Positions 47,595 through 57,219 of a DNA stretch of 64,000 nucleotides are shown one piece after another. Each line of letters begins with the position of its first letter. The first letter of the stretch is position 1. Both the position numbers and the translations under genes were made by a program. The DNA is from Dokdonella sp. (GTDB lineage: Bacteria; Pseudomonadota; Gammaproteobacteria; Xanthomonadales; Rhodanobacteraceae): positions 62,001 through 126,000 of the forward strand of contig JAHCAR010000001.1 of the NCBI GenBank assembly GCA_019634795.1, given 5' to 3'. The notes under the pieces were generated by a model. It searched no databases. It had not been told where the DNA came from and was given only the letters and a program-made list of their open reading frames with translations.

Positions 47595-49229
47595 TCAATT
47601 GAGAACCTGGGATGGATCGAAACCGGCGCAGAAGAGCACTTCCTGGTTTCCGGACTCGATCGCACCGATGTCCAGGCCCACGCCGCGGACGCGCAGGAAG
47701 CAATCCCCACGCTGATCGGTCGGACTGCTGTTCCAACCGGATACCCCTGCATCGATCAACGGGCTGCCCGGCAGTGGCAGGTGACTCGGATCGGGGCCGC
47801 CGTGATCCGACCAGGGCGAAAGACCCGGGTCCGCGCGCAGGGCGAAGTTCTTGCCGCTGACGCCGTCGCAGGCATTGGCGCCGGCGGCATCGATTTCGAG
47901 CAGACTGCCCAGATTGTCGGTAACGCTGCCGCCATCGTTGTAGCAGTCCGAACTTCCGGCGTTGTCGGCGATGGCCGTATTGATGTACCAGGCCGTTCCG
48001 GTCGTGAGGTTGCCGTTGGGATCCGCATAGGTGCCGATATCAAGGCCGGCACCACGCGGAGCGGTGTTCGCGGCAACCGTCGCGTTGACCAGGAGCAGCA
48101 GCTGCGCGGCATTGCCGATACCGCCGCCGCGCGTACCCGCCTGGTTTCCCGAGACCGTCGTGTTGTTGATCGCCGACGTGATGCTCCCCGCGTAGCCGAT
48201 GCCCCCTGCCGATCCCTGCGCCGTGTTCGCATAGATCGCACTGCGCTGTATGGTGAAATCGGGGGCACTGCCCGCCGCACTGAAATTTCCCAGCGCCATG
48301 CCTCCGCCGCCGCCGAACTCGACGTTGAAGCCGGGGTTGACGTCATCCGGGATGCTGATGCCATTGTCGTGCACGCGCGCATTCACCATGGAGCCGGGCG
48401 TTGCGAGGATTCCGATGCCTCCCCCGCCCAGGCCGTAAGCCTGGTTGCCACTGATCTCCGAATCGAGAATCGTGAGTGCATCGCACAGGTAGGAGGCGAG
48501 GCCTCCACCCCCACTGACCAGGTAGGCCAGCGGATCCGACAGCAGGCCCGGCGAGCCCTGCTGGTTGTTCGTGATCCGGCTCGATGCAATCACCAGTTGT
48601 CCCGCTGTCGCTGCGATGCCCCCGCCATACAGTCCTCCGATGTTGTCGGTCACGAGGCTGTTCTGCAGGTCGACGAGACCCGCGTAGGCCTGCGCCATGC
48701 CCCCGCCCGCATAGGCCTGGTTTCCCAACAGCGTCAGGTCGTCCAGCACCGCGGGACCGGCTGCCTCGCTTCCCTGCAGCAGCAGTCCGCCGCCGGCAGG
48801 TGTATAGCCTTGACCTGTGTCCGCGACGCGACCGTTGCGGATCGTCACGTGATCGAGCATGAATTGCGGCGCGCCGCCACCCGGACCCGGGACCGCCATG
48901 CTCACATCGAGCACACGGAAGTCCGGTGTTCCGGGGGCGTCGCTGCGTGCCAAGGTCGCGCCGTTGCCGTGGATGACGAGCGCGTTCGACGTCATCACCA
49001 TCGGCAAACCGTTCGGCCCGTAGTCCGGGTCCGTGTTGTCGACTGCGCTCAGCGTGTAGGTGCATCCGGACGCCAGCTCGATCACGTCGTCGACGGCATT
49101 GCCGTTGGCCGTGTTGATCGCATCGACGAGGGCGGACGGGGAACACGGCACGGGTATCGACGCCGCTCGGACCGTCGCCGCGACGGCAAGATTGAGGATC
49201 AGAACAAGAACGGGTGCCACTCGACTCAC
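47595..49229 (-). CDS. Exported right-handed beta-helix protein with GFD tail
   Basis: 544 aa with GTG start (AAAAGG ten bases upstream). Signal peptide (VLVLILNLAVAATVRA), then a parallel beta-helix rich in Gly/Asn with recurring N-x-A-x-GGG units (NQAYAGGGMAQAYAG, NNTTVSGNQAGTRGGGIGNA, NQAYGLGGGGIGI), as in polymorphic outer-membrane or adhesin-type proteins. The end is LIDAGVSGWNSSPTDQRGD-type choice-of-anchor region followed by LFCAGFDPSQVLN. Divergent from the class A-like gene. Likely surface exposed; ligand unknown. Confidence 0.85.
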   Translation of the reverse strand: MSRVAPVLVLILNLAVAATVRAASIPVPCSPSALVDAINTANGNAVDDVIELASGCTYTLSAVDNTDPDYGPNGLPMVMTSNALVIHGNGATLARSDAPGTPDFRVLDVSMAVPGPGGGAPQFMLDHVTIRNGRVADTGQGYTPAGGGLLLQGSEAAGPAVLDDLTLLGNQAYAGGGMAQAYAGLVDLQNSLVTDNIGGLYGGGIAATAGQLVIASSRITNNQQGSPGLLSDPLAYLVSGGGGLASYLCDALTILDSEISGNQAYGLGGGGIGILATPGSMVNARVHDNGISIPDDVNPGFNVEFGGGGGMALGNFSAAGSAPDFTIQRSAIYANTAQGSAGGIGYAGSITSAINNTTVSGNQAGTRGGGIGNAAQLLLLVNATVAANTAPRGAGLDIGTYADPNGNLTTGTAWYINTAIADNAGSSDCYNDGGSVTDNLGSLLEIDAAGANACDGVSGKNFALRADPGLSPWSDHGGPDPSHLPLPGSPLIDAGVSGWNSSPTDQRGDCFLRVRGVGLDIGAIESGNQEVLFCAGFDPSQVLN

Positions 49230-49419
49230 GTGATTGCCTTTTCGACTGTGGGGTATCCACAGATACGCATTTTCCCGCCGCGCGGTATCACCGGATCGAC
49301 GGGAGGCTGCCCCCGCACATGATTCCGGCCGGGACCTGATACGCAGCGCGCGCTTTTTTCGTATCTGGAGAGCAAACCGCCAGCACGCCATGCGGTACCT
49401 GGATACGAGGACTCACGAA

Positions 49420-50832
49420 ATGAAACGCGCAATCAGCATCCTGCTTGGCCTGGTCTGCATGAGCACGGCCCATGCAGACCGCCTGTACTCGGATGGATTC
49501 GATCCTCCTAGCTTGCCACCGCTGTTCCCGCCGATCGGCCAAACCCATCAGCTGCCGGCCGGAGCCACGACCGACCAGCTGACGTGGCTGCTGGGCGAGT
49601 TGTCGAGCGGGGAAAGCACCTCCACCAGCGAAGTCAGCGCGCACTTCGTCGCCGGTTTCGATCCGGCAACGATGGCCAATTTCATCAACAACACGCTCCG
49701 GCCGCAGTTCACCAATGCCATCATCCGGGACGTGGTGACGGTCACTCCGGTGCGCGCCACCGTCGTCATCAGCAGCCCGGGCGCGAGCACGCCTTACGGC
49801 TATGTCAACATCGGCGCGGGATACACAGGCACCCGGAAAATCGTGCTCCTGAGCGTGTCCAACTACAACGGAACGGTGCAATACCCGGCCGACCAGACCC
49901 TTACCCTGAGCCAGGCCGCCGACAAGTTCATGACGCTTTCGGATACACCGGCACTCCTGATCGGGCGCATCGACAACAGCAACGCCTGCACGGCCACCAT
50001 CGGCCGCAACGCAGACCAGTTGCGCGCCACCGGTTCGATCTTCAAGACCTGGATTCTCGGTGCCATCGGACGCGCCGTAGCCGACGGCAGCCTGGATCCC
50101 GAGACGACGATTCCGCTGTCCGCATCGAAACTGGCGCTCGCCGGCACGATCAATTCCGAACCCCTGGGCACGCCGTTCCCGTTGCTGGACATGGCCGAGC
50201 TGATGATGGGCATCAGCGACAACACGGCTACCGATCACCTGCACGCGCTGGTTGGACGCGACCGGATCGAACAGACCGTCGATGCCTTCAACTTCTCCGC
50301 ACCGGACGTGCTCAAGCCTTTCCTGAACATCAGCGAGCAATTTTCGCTGTACTTCTCCTTCCCGCTCGCGACCGCACTGGATTACGTCAACGGCACCGAG
50401 TCCTACCAGCGGCAGTTCCTCCAGGACCAGATCGAGCCGATCACCCCTGTCATGGGTGGGCCCTTCGCGAACACGCAGATTTTCCTTACCGGTACCTGGC
50501 GTGCCACGCCGACCGACATCTGTCGCGCCTTCGCGCAGTTGCGTCGATTGCCGCAGGGCTCCGACGCCATCGACCTGGTCGACCACGCACTGGGCGCATC
50601 AGCCGCACAACCCGAGGTCCGCGGCAACTGGGATCGGGTCTGGTACAAGGGCGGAAGTCTCGACGGCAGCGCCGGGCACTACGTATTGACGCATGCGTGG
50701 ATGCTGGAAAACGCCGGCCAGGATCCATGGGTGGTCATCGCGATGTCGAACAACTCCACGGGCGGCATCGACGAATTTGCCGTGCAGTCGGTGACCGGGC
50801 GCATGCTCGAACTGGTTTCGCAGATGCCTTGA
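49420..50832 (+). CDS. Exported class A beta-lactamase-like serine hydrolase with N-terminal GFD motif
   Basis: 470 aa. Signal peptide (AISILLGLVCMSTAHA), immediately followed by DRLYSDGFDPPSLPP. An N-terminal domain of about 150 residues precedes the hydrolase. Catalytic motifs are those of class A/PBP-type enzymes: S-x-x-K in TGSIFKTWILGA, SDN in GISDNTATDHL, and KGG in WYKGGSLDG in place of KTG. It may be a peptidoglycan-active or beta-lactam-binding enzyme. ATG at 49420 is set by the signal peptide. Divergent from the beta-helix gene with a 190-bp control region. Confidence 0.87.
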   Translation: MKRAISILLGLVCMSTAHADRLYSDGFDPPSLPPLFPPIGQTHQLPAGATTDQLTWLLGELSSGESTSTSEVSAHFVAGFDPATMANFINNTLRPQFTNAIIRDVVTVTPVRATVVISSPGASTPYGYVNIGAGYTGTRKIVLLSVSNYNGTVQYPADQTLTLSQAADKFMTLSDTPALLIGRIDNSNACTATIGRNADQLRATGSIFKTWILGAIGRAVADGSLDPETTIPLSASKLALAGTINSEPLGTPFPLLDMAELMMGISDNTATDHLHALVGRDRIEQTVDAFNFSAPDVLKPFLNISEQFSLYFSFPLATALDYVNGTESYQRQFLQDQIEPITPVMGGPFANTQIFLTGTWRATPTDICRAFAQLRRLPQGSDAIDLVDHALGASAAQPEVRGNWDRVWYKGGSLDGSAGHYVLTHAWMLENAGQDPWVVIAMSNNSTGGIDEFAVQSVTGRMLELVSQMP

Positions 50833-50858
50833 TGGCGATTGCGGGACGAATGGCCTGA

Positions 50859-53405
50859 TCAGCCATCCTGCGGGGGATCTCGCTTGCCTTGCGCGGCATC
50901 CTCCGCGTTGGCCTCGCCGGCCTTGTCCAGCAGCGCCTGGAAACGGCGGGTTTCGGCGACATCGGGGCCGTACAGCTTGCGCTCCATGTCCACTGCGCGC
51001 TGCAGCAAGGGCCTGGCCTGAGCCGGCTTTCCCTGTGCCAACAGCAGCTCGCCACGCAAGGCCCAGATGCGCGCACTGACCCGATCGAGGCGATCGTCAG
51101 GCACCTGCACCTGCCTGCGCAGTCGCTCGACCGTGTCCAGCGCCTTGCTCGCCTGTGCAAAGTCCCGACGCGCCAGGTACCAGTACGCCGCAGGCAACTC
51201 GACACGCGCGCTGGTCGGCTTGTCCGAGTTGTGGTGCGTGGCGTTGATGCCGCGGGCTCGCTGCACCAGTGGCGCCACACTGTCCGCCTCGTTCAGATCG
51301 ACGGCCGTCTCGATACGGCGGGCCAGGATCGTCGCCAGCAGAGGGTGATCGCGACCATACTGTTTCTCCGCGATCTGCACGGCCTGGCGGGCGTCGGCAT
51401 CGGCCTGCGCATACTCGCCGTTCACGGTATGGACGACGCTTCGGTTGTACAGCACGATCGCCTTCTCGGCGAACTCACGATCGGGCATTTGCGCGAACAT
51501 GCTTTCCGCCGAGTCGAACGCGTCCATTGCACCCTTCAGGTTTCCCCGCTGCATGCGCAGGAAACCCAGGTTTCCAATGCCGATGGCAATCGCCGGAAAC
51601 GGCTTGCCCTGCATGCGGCGTCGCAGGATGTCGAGCGCACTTTGCTGTTCCCGCTCTGCTTCGCCCAAGCGATGCTGGTCGCCGTAAAGCACAGCGAGAT
51701 CATTGTGCATCAGGGCCAGCACTTCGGCGTCGGCCGGCATCGATTCGCGCGCCAGGGAAATCGCACGCAGATAGTGCGGTTCGGCCTGCTCGAGTTCGGT
51801 CGTGAGGTAATAGCCCTGAGCCACGCGATACTCGGCGACCGCCAGCAACGGGCTGGTCGCGGGTAGTTGCCGCTGCGCGGTCTCCAGTGCACGGCGAGCG
51901 ACCTCCAGCGACTTGCGGTACACACCCATGCCCTGGAAGGCCAGCGCCAGCGTGTCGAGTACGTCGACCTGCAGGGCCGGTTCACTCGCGAGTTTCGAAT
52001 CGACCTGGCTGCCGGCAAAATCCAGGACCTGCTCGATACTGACATCGGCGCCCTTGCCATACGAGGACAGCCATTGCGAGCTGGGCGACATGAAGACGTT
52101 CTTGTAGAACGCATTGATCTTTTCCGCCTTCGTTTGCTCTGCTTGCGCCAGAAGGGCGGCTTGTTCGGCCCTTTGCGCCTGCCAGGTACTCGCCAGAATG
52201 CCCCCGACCAGCGACAGCAACACCATCAGCGCCGCCACCACCGCCCAACGATTGCGGCCCACGAACTTTGCGACGCGATAGCCCACGCGGTCGGCGCGTG
52301 CATGGATGGGCAATCCGCGCAGGTAGCGGTGGATGTCTTCCGAAAATTCCTGCACGGAACCGTAGCGACGATCGGGCTCCTTGTGCATCGCCTTCATCAC
52401 GATCACGTCGAGATCGCCACGCAACTGGCGCGCCGGGACCGGGACCACGAGATCGGATCCCGCCGCCGCGACGGATTGACTGAGCAATGGCGGGGCGGTA
52501 TCGCAGACGACGGACTGGGCCTGGGCAGGTGACAATCGGTCCAGCTCGTAGGGTCTGCGGCCACTGAGCAGTTCATAGAGCAGCACGCCGAGCGAATAGA
52601 TGTCGCTGGAGGTGGTGATCGTTCGTCGCTGTATCTGTTCGGGACTCGCATAAGCCGGCGTCAAGGCCATCACGGTCGTCGCCCGATTCACTTCGATCCC
52701 TTGATCGAGCATCTTGGCGATACCGAAGTCGAGCAACATCGGTCGACCTTCCGCGGTGACGAGGATGTTGCCGGGCTTCAGATCGCGATGCACGATCAGG
52801 ACGCGGTGCGCAGCCGAGACCGCCGAACAGACCTTGCGGAAAAGCGCAAGCCGATCGCGCAGGGTGGTTTCGTTGCGGCGGCAGAATTCGGTGATCGACA
52901 CGCCATCGACGTATTCCATGACGACGTAGGGCACGTTCTCGTCGGTGTGGCCCGCATCGAGCATCTGCGCGATGTTGGGATGTTGCAGCTGGGCCAGGAT
53001 CTGTCGCTCGGATGCAAAGCGGCGGTTGGCCTCGGGCGCACGCAGCAGCGGATGCAGAAACTTGATGGCCACTTCCTGTTCGTAGACGCCATCGTCGCGG
53101 TGAGCGAGATAGACGCTGCCCATGCCGCCCTCGGCAATCAGACGATCGACTCGGTAGGCCCCGACCCGGCTGCCTGCAGGAAGCATCGTTTCAAGCAGCG
53201 GGTACGCAGGCGACTCCATGAACGAATCACCGCCGGAATCGGCGACGAGCAGGCGCCTCACTCGTTCGCGGACGCCGGCATCGCCGCAGTGTTCCTCAAG
53301 CCAGGCGTCGCGTTTCGCCTCCGGCTGGTCCAGGCTGCGCTCGAACCATTCCAGCGCCAGGCGCTGCTCGGTCAAGGCCTGGGAATCCGCTTCCTGTCCA
53401 CCCAC
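50859..53405 (-). CDS. Transmembrane Ser/Thr protein kinase with TPR sensor domain
   Basis: 848 aa. A short N-terminal helical region typical of sigma-linked kinases (LALEWFERSLDQPEAKRDAWLEE), glycine loop AEGGMGSVYLA, VAIK lysine near 112, HRDLKPGN near 204, LDFGIAKML, TPAYASPEQ, one membrane helix near 388-408 (VVAALMVLLSLVGGILAST), then TPR-like helical repeats to the end (for example LAVLYGDQHRLGEAEREQQSALDIL). Encoded 19 bp after a sigma factor on the same strand, a pairing seen widely for this kinase type. Substrate unknown; sensing through the periplasmic TPR region is inferred. Confidence 0.94.
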   Translation of the reverse strand: MGGQEADSQALTEQRLALEWFERSLDQPEAKRDAWLEEHCGDAGVRERVRRLLVADSGGDSFMESPAYPLLETMLPAGSRVGAYRVDRLIAEGGMGSVYLAHRDDGVYEQEVAIKFLHPLLRAPEANRRFASERQILAQLQHPNIAQMLDAGHTDENVPYVVMEYVDGVSITEFCRRNETTLRDRLALFRKVCSAVSAAHRVLIVHRDLKPGNILVTAEGRPMLLDFGIAKMLDQGIEVNRATTVMALTPAYASPEQIQRRTITTSSDIYSLGVLLYELLSGRRPYELDRLSPAQAQSVVCDTAPPLLSQSVAAAGSDLVVPVPARQLRGDLDVIVMKAMHKEPDRRYGSVQEFSEDIHRYLRGLPIHARADRVGYRVAKFVGRNRWAVVAALMVLLSLVGGILASTWQAQRAEQAALLAQAEQTKAEKINAFYKNVFMSPSSQWLSSYGKGADVSIEQVLDFAGSQVDSKLASEPALQVDVLDTLALAFQGMGVYRKSLEVARRALETAQRQLPATSPLLAVAEYRVAQGYYLTTELEQAEPHYLRAISLARESMPADAEVLALMHNDLAVLYGDQHRLGEAEREQQSALDILRRRMQGKPFPAIAIGIGNLGFLRMQRGNLKGAMDAFDSAESMFAQMPDREFAEKAIVLYNRSVVHTVNGEYAQADADARQAVQIAEKQYGRDHPLLATILARRIETAVDLNEADSVAPLVQRARGINATHHNSDKPTSARVELPAAYWYLARRDFAQASKALDTVERLRRQVQVPDDRLDRVSARIWALRGELLLAQGKPAQARPLLQRAVDMERKLYGPDVAETRRFQALLDKAGEANAEDAAQGKRDPPQDG

Positions 53406-53423
53406 TGGGTTCCCCTCTCGCGG

Positions 53424-54026
53424 CTATTCGAGTTGCTCGCGCAGCCAGGCCTTCGCCGTACGCCAGCCGCGCTTGACGGTGATCGCCGAACACCCCATCA
53501 CCGCGGCGATTTCATCGCTGCTCATGCCACCGAAGTAGTGCATCTCGACGATACGTGCCTTGTCCTTATCGATGGATGCCAGCCTGTACAAGGCCTGGTC
53601 GAGGGCCAGCACATCGAGATCCTGCTGGTCCGGCGCGCGCAACTGCTCATGCAGGGTGATGCGCACGCCACCATCACGCTTGCCCGCGGACCGATGCCGG
53701 GCATGGTCGATGACGATCTGACGCATGATTCGGGCAACCAAGGACATGAAATGAGCCCGGCTCTCGCAACCGAGCCGGTCTGCACCGTCCAGCTTCAACC
53801 AGACCTCGTGCACGAGCGCGGTCGGCTGCAGGGTGACCTGCGCCGCTCCGTCGAGTTGCCGGAAAGCGAGCCGGCGCAGATCCGGATAGATCAGGCGGAT
53901 CAAGCGGTCGCCTGCGGCCAGATCACCGGACTGCCAGTCGGTCAGTAGCCGCGTCACGTCGCTCGCTGGCTGTGCCGAAGCGCCTCGGCGCGAACGACCC
54001 GCGCCGGAATCGCCCGCCGATCCCAT
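53424..54026 (-). CDS. ECF-type RNA polymerase sigma factor linked to Ser/Thr kinase
   Basis: 200 aa. Belongs to the group of ECF-like sigma factors encoded beside Ser/Thr kinases: DVTRLLTDWQSGDLAAGDRLI, YPDLRRLAFRQL, LQPTALVHEVWLKL, FMSLVARIMRQIVIDHARHR and region 4 YFGGMSSDEIAAVMGCSAITVKRGWRTAKAWL. Start at MGSAGDS; the frame is open to 54119. It probably works with the kinase downstream, whose phosphorylation may replace an anti-sigma factor. Confidence 0.9.
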   Translation of the reverse strand: MGSAGDSGAGRSRRGASAQPASDVTRLLTDWQSGDLAAGDRLIRLIYPDLRRLAFRQLDGAAQVTLQPTALVHEVWLKLDGADRLGCESRAHFMSLVARIMRQIVIDHARHRSAGKRDGGVRITLHEQLRAPDQQDLDVLALDQALYRLASIDKDKARIVEMHYFGGMSSDEIAAVMGCSAITVKRGWRTAKAWLREQLE

Positions 54027-54226
54027 TGCCTCAGCCACGGGATACCGACAACGCGTCGATCGCCTGCGACCGCCACAACGCGGGCATCTGCGATGCGACC
54101 ATCGCACACGTGCCCGCAACCGACATCCCGATTCCCCGGTCGTGCAAAACCGTGTCCATCCGCACCCCTCTGTATCCAGGCGTCATCGAGTCTAACATCG
54201 GCTCCGTGAACACGACTCGCGCGAGA

Positions 54227-54565
54227 GCATCGGGCCTGAAGGACCCTCCTACAGCCATTCACGCCCCTCTGGCCACTCGTAGGAGCGGCCTTCAGCCGCG
54301 ATGCTCTTCCCGCATCCCAACGAAACCCATCGAGCCTGAAGGCTCTTCCTACAAAAGCCGCCCCCACCCGGCGCGGGCTTCGATGCCGGGCCTCGCGTCG
54401 CTGCTCCGTTGTAGGAAGCGGCTTCAGCCGCGATTCCCCTTCCACAACGCGCCAAGAAGCATCGGGCCTGAAGGCCTCTCCTACAAAGAGCCCGACAGGG
54501 GCCGCGGGCTTCGATGGCGCGCCTCGCGTCGCTGCTCCGTTGTTGGAAGCGGCTTCAGCCGCCAT
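54227..54565. repeat. REP cluster: six REP units as three inverted pairs
   Basis: Units of the GTAGGAGCGGC-TTCAGCCGCGAT type lie in alternating orientation: minus at 54227 and plus at 54278; minus at 54328 and plus at 54410; minus at 54459 and plus at 54540. Pairs two and three also share about 80 bp between them, so the pair was duplicated as a unit. Located between the sigma factor and ppsA, ending 47 bp before the ppsA -10. A RAYT, the transposase class that moves REPs, is encoded at 62.4 kb. Confidence 0.88.
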
Positions 54566-54611
54566 TCCCTCCCCCACACCCCCAACAGTGTTGCCCACCC
54601 GCCATAGCCGG

Positions 54612-54617
54612 TAGAAT
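54612..54617 (+). promoter_or_regulatory. -10 element of ppsA
   Basis: TAGAAT 34 bp before the ppsA start codon, in a GC-rich setting; predicts a leader of about 27 nt. Confidence 0.45.
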
Positions 54618-54650
54618 GATGCACTGCGATATTTCCCCCGGAGATGACCC

Positions 54651-57023
54651 TTGAGCGACCTGGTTCTTTGGCTCGATGCGCTGCGCCTGTCCGATCTCGG
54701 CAAGGTCGGCGGCAAGAACTCCTCGCTCGGCGAGATGATCGGCAACCTGAGCAAGCTCGGCGTCTCGGTGCCCGGCGGCTACGCGACCACGGCCGAGGCC
54801 TTCCAGCAGTTCATCGCCCAGAGCGGCCTGGCCCAGCGCATCCAGGACCGTCTCGCCACGCTCGATGTCGATGACGTCTCCGCCCTGACCACGGCCGGCG
54901 CCGAAATCCGCCGCTGGGTCATCGAAACCCCGCTGATCCCGGAATTCGACAAGGCCGTGCGCGAGGCCTACGCGGAACTCTGCAAGCGCGCCGGTGGCGA
55001 AAATGTCGCCGTGGCCGTGCGTTCCTCGGCCACCGCCGAAGACCTGCCCGATGCCTCGTTCGCCGGCCAGCAGGAAACCTTCCTCAACGTCAGCGGCGCC
55101 GACGACGTCATCCACACGCTGAAGGAAGTGTTCGCATCCCTCTACAACGACCGTGCGATCGCCTACCGCGTCCATCACGGCTTCAAGCACGAGGATGTCT
55201 CGCTGTCGGCCGGCGTGCAGCTCATGGTGCGTTCCGACGTCGGCGCCTCCGGCGTGCTGTTCACCCTCGATACAGAATCGGGTTTCCGCGATGCCGTGTT
55301 CGTCACCGGCAGCTACGGCCTTGGCGAGATGGTCGTCCAGGGCGCGGTCAATCCGGACGAGTTCTACGTCTACAAGCCGACCCTCAAGGCCGGCAAGCCG
55401 GCCATACTGCGCCGCCAGATCGGCGCCAAGCAGCAACGCATGGTCTATTCGGACAAGCCCGGCGAGCGCGTGCGCATCGAGGAAACGCCGCTGGCGGATC
55501 GCGCGAAGTTCTGCCTCAGCGACGAGGAAGTCCACGAGCTCTCGCGCCAGGCGCTGACCATCGAGGAACACTATGGCCGCCCGATGGACATCGAGTGGGC
55601 GAAGGACGGCAACACCGGCAAGCTCTACATCGTGCAGGCGCGCCCCGAGACCGTGAAGTCGCGCGACCACGTGACCCAGATCGAACGCTTCCAGTTGCAC
55701 AAGCGCGGCCCCGTGCTCGCCGAAGGCCGCTCGGTCGGCCAGAAGATCGGCAGCGGCGTCGCCCGCGTGGTCCGCTCGATCAAGGACATGGACCACGTGC
55801 AACCCGGTGACGTGCTCGTCGCCGACATGACCGATCCCGATTGGGAACCGGTGATGAAGCGCGCCTCGGCCATCGTCACCAACCGCGGCGGTCGCACCTG
55901 CCATGCCGCGATCATCGCGCGCGAACTCGGCGTGCCGGCCATCGTCGGCACCGGCAACGGCCTCGACGTGATCCCGGACGGCGCCGAAGTCACCGTTTCC
56001 TGCGCCGAAGGCGACACCGGCTTCATCTACGAAGGACTGCTGCCGTTCGAGCGCATCACCGCCGATCTCGGCAAGATGCCGCCGGCCCCGCTCAAGATCA
56101 TGATGAACGTGGCCAACCCCGAGCGCGCCTTCGATTTCGCCATGCTGCCGAACGCCGGCGTCGGCCTGGCCCGCCTCGAGATGATCATCGCCAGCCACAT
56201 CGGCGTGCACCCGAAGGCCCTGCTCGACTACGACGCCCAGGACGCCGAAACCAAGCGCAAGATCGACGAGCGCATGGCCGGCTACGCGAGCCCGGTCGAT
56301 TTCTACGTCGACCGCCTCGCCGAAGGCATCGCCACGATCACCGCTGCGTTCGCACCCGAACCCGTCATCGTGCGCCTCTCGGACTTCAAGTCGAACGAAT
56401 ACGCCAACCTGATCGGCGGCACGAACTACGAGCCGCACGAAGAGAACCCGATGATCGGCTTCCGCGGAGCCAGCCGCTACGTCGATCCGAGCTTCGCCGC
56501 CGCCTTCGCCCTCGAATGCCGGGCCATGAAGAAGGTCCGCGAAGTGATGGGCCTGACCAACGCCTGGGTCATGATCCCGTTCGTGCGCACGCTCGAGGAA
56601 GGCCGCAAGGTTGTCGAAGTGCTGGCCAGGAACGGCCTCAAACAGGGCCAGGACGGCCTCAAGATCATCATGATGTGCGAAGTGCCCTCGAACGCCCTGC
56701 TCGCCGAGGAATTCCTCGACATCTTCGATGGCTTCTCCATCGGCTCGAATGACCTGACCCAGCTGACCCTGGGCCTCGACCGCGACTCGAGCATCGTCGC
56801 CCAGCTCTTCGACGAACGCGATCCGGCGGTCAAGAAGCTGCTGTCGATGGCGATTCAGGGGGCGAAGAAGAAAGGCAAGTACGTCGGTATTTGCGGCCAG
56901 GGGCCGAGTGATCATCCGGATCTGGCGGAGTGGTTGATGGATGAGGGGATTGAGTCGGTTTCGTTGAATCCGGATACGGTGGTGGATACTTGGTTGAAGT
57001 TGGCGAAGAAAAAGAGCAGATAG
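54651..57023 (+). CDS. ppsA: Phosphoenolpyruvate synthase
   Basis: 790 aa. Makes PEP, AMP and phosphate from pyruvate and ATP. TTG start with GGAGA eleven bases upstream. ATP-grasp domain ([36 protein letters not shown]), phosphohistidine swivel [20 protein letters not shown] with the catalytic His near 418, and C-terminal PEP/pyruvate barrel ending [15 protein letters not shown]. Usual length. The last 120 bases use many AT-ending and TTG codons unlike the rest of the gene, just before the accessory island. Confidence 0.96.
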   Translation: MSDLVLWLDALRLSDLGKVGGKNSSLGEMIGNLSKLGVSVPGGYATTAEAFQQFIAQSGLAQRIQDRLATLDVDDVSALTTAGAEIRRWVIETPLIPEFDKAVREAYAELCKRAGGENVAVAVRSSATAEDLPDASFAGQQETFLNVSGADDVIHTLKEVFASLYNDRAIAYRVHHGFKHEDVSLSAGVQLMVRSDVGASGVLFTLDTESGFRDAVFVTGSYGLGEMVVQGAVNPDEFYVYKPTLKAGKPAILRRQIGAKQQRMVYSDKPGERVRIEETPLADRAKFCLSDEEVHELSRQALTIEEHYGRPMDIEWAKDGNTGKLYIVQARPETVKSRDHVTQIERFQLHKRGPVLAEGRSVGQKIGSGVARVVRSIKDMDHVQPGDVLVADMTDPDWEPVMKRASAIVTNRGGRTCHAAIIARELGVPAIVGTGNGLDVIPDGAEVTVSCAEGDTGFIYEGLLPFERITADLGKMPPAPLKIMMNVANPERAFDFAMLPNAGVGLARLEMIIASHIGVHPKALLDYDAQDAETKRKIDERMAGYASPVDFYVDRLAEGIATITAAFAPEPVIVRLSDFKSNEYANLIGGTNYEPHEENPMIGFRGASRYVDPSFAAAFALECRAMKKVREVMGLTNAWVMIPFVRTLEEGRKVVEVLARNGLKQGQDGLKIIMMCEVPSNALLAEEFLDIFDGFSIGSNDLTQLTLGLDRDSSIVAQLFDERDPAVKKLLSMAIQGAKKKGKYVGICGQGPSDHPDLAEWLMDEGIESVSLNPDTVVDTWLKLAKKKSR

Positions 57024-57219
57024 AAAAACATTTTAGCAAACTCAAAATACTCGCGCCCCATTGACACTTTCGAGAAGTGTTCGACACCATGACCGGACAA
57101 AAGAATTCGGAAAATTCGTGCGTAGTACGCAACCATGTCGGCCCTGAAGCACGACCTACGCACGCGAAGCCCCGCGTCATAGTGCAGTGCGGGAACATTG
57201 GATTTCTCAGGATCTGACC

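Noticed and set aside
54555..56915. 786-codon open frame on the minus strand
   Set aside because: Antisense shadow of ppsA, which has all catalytic motifs on the plus strand.
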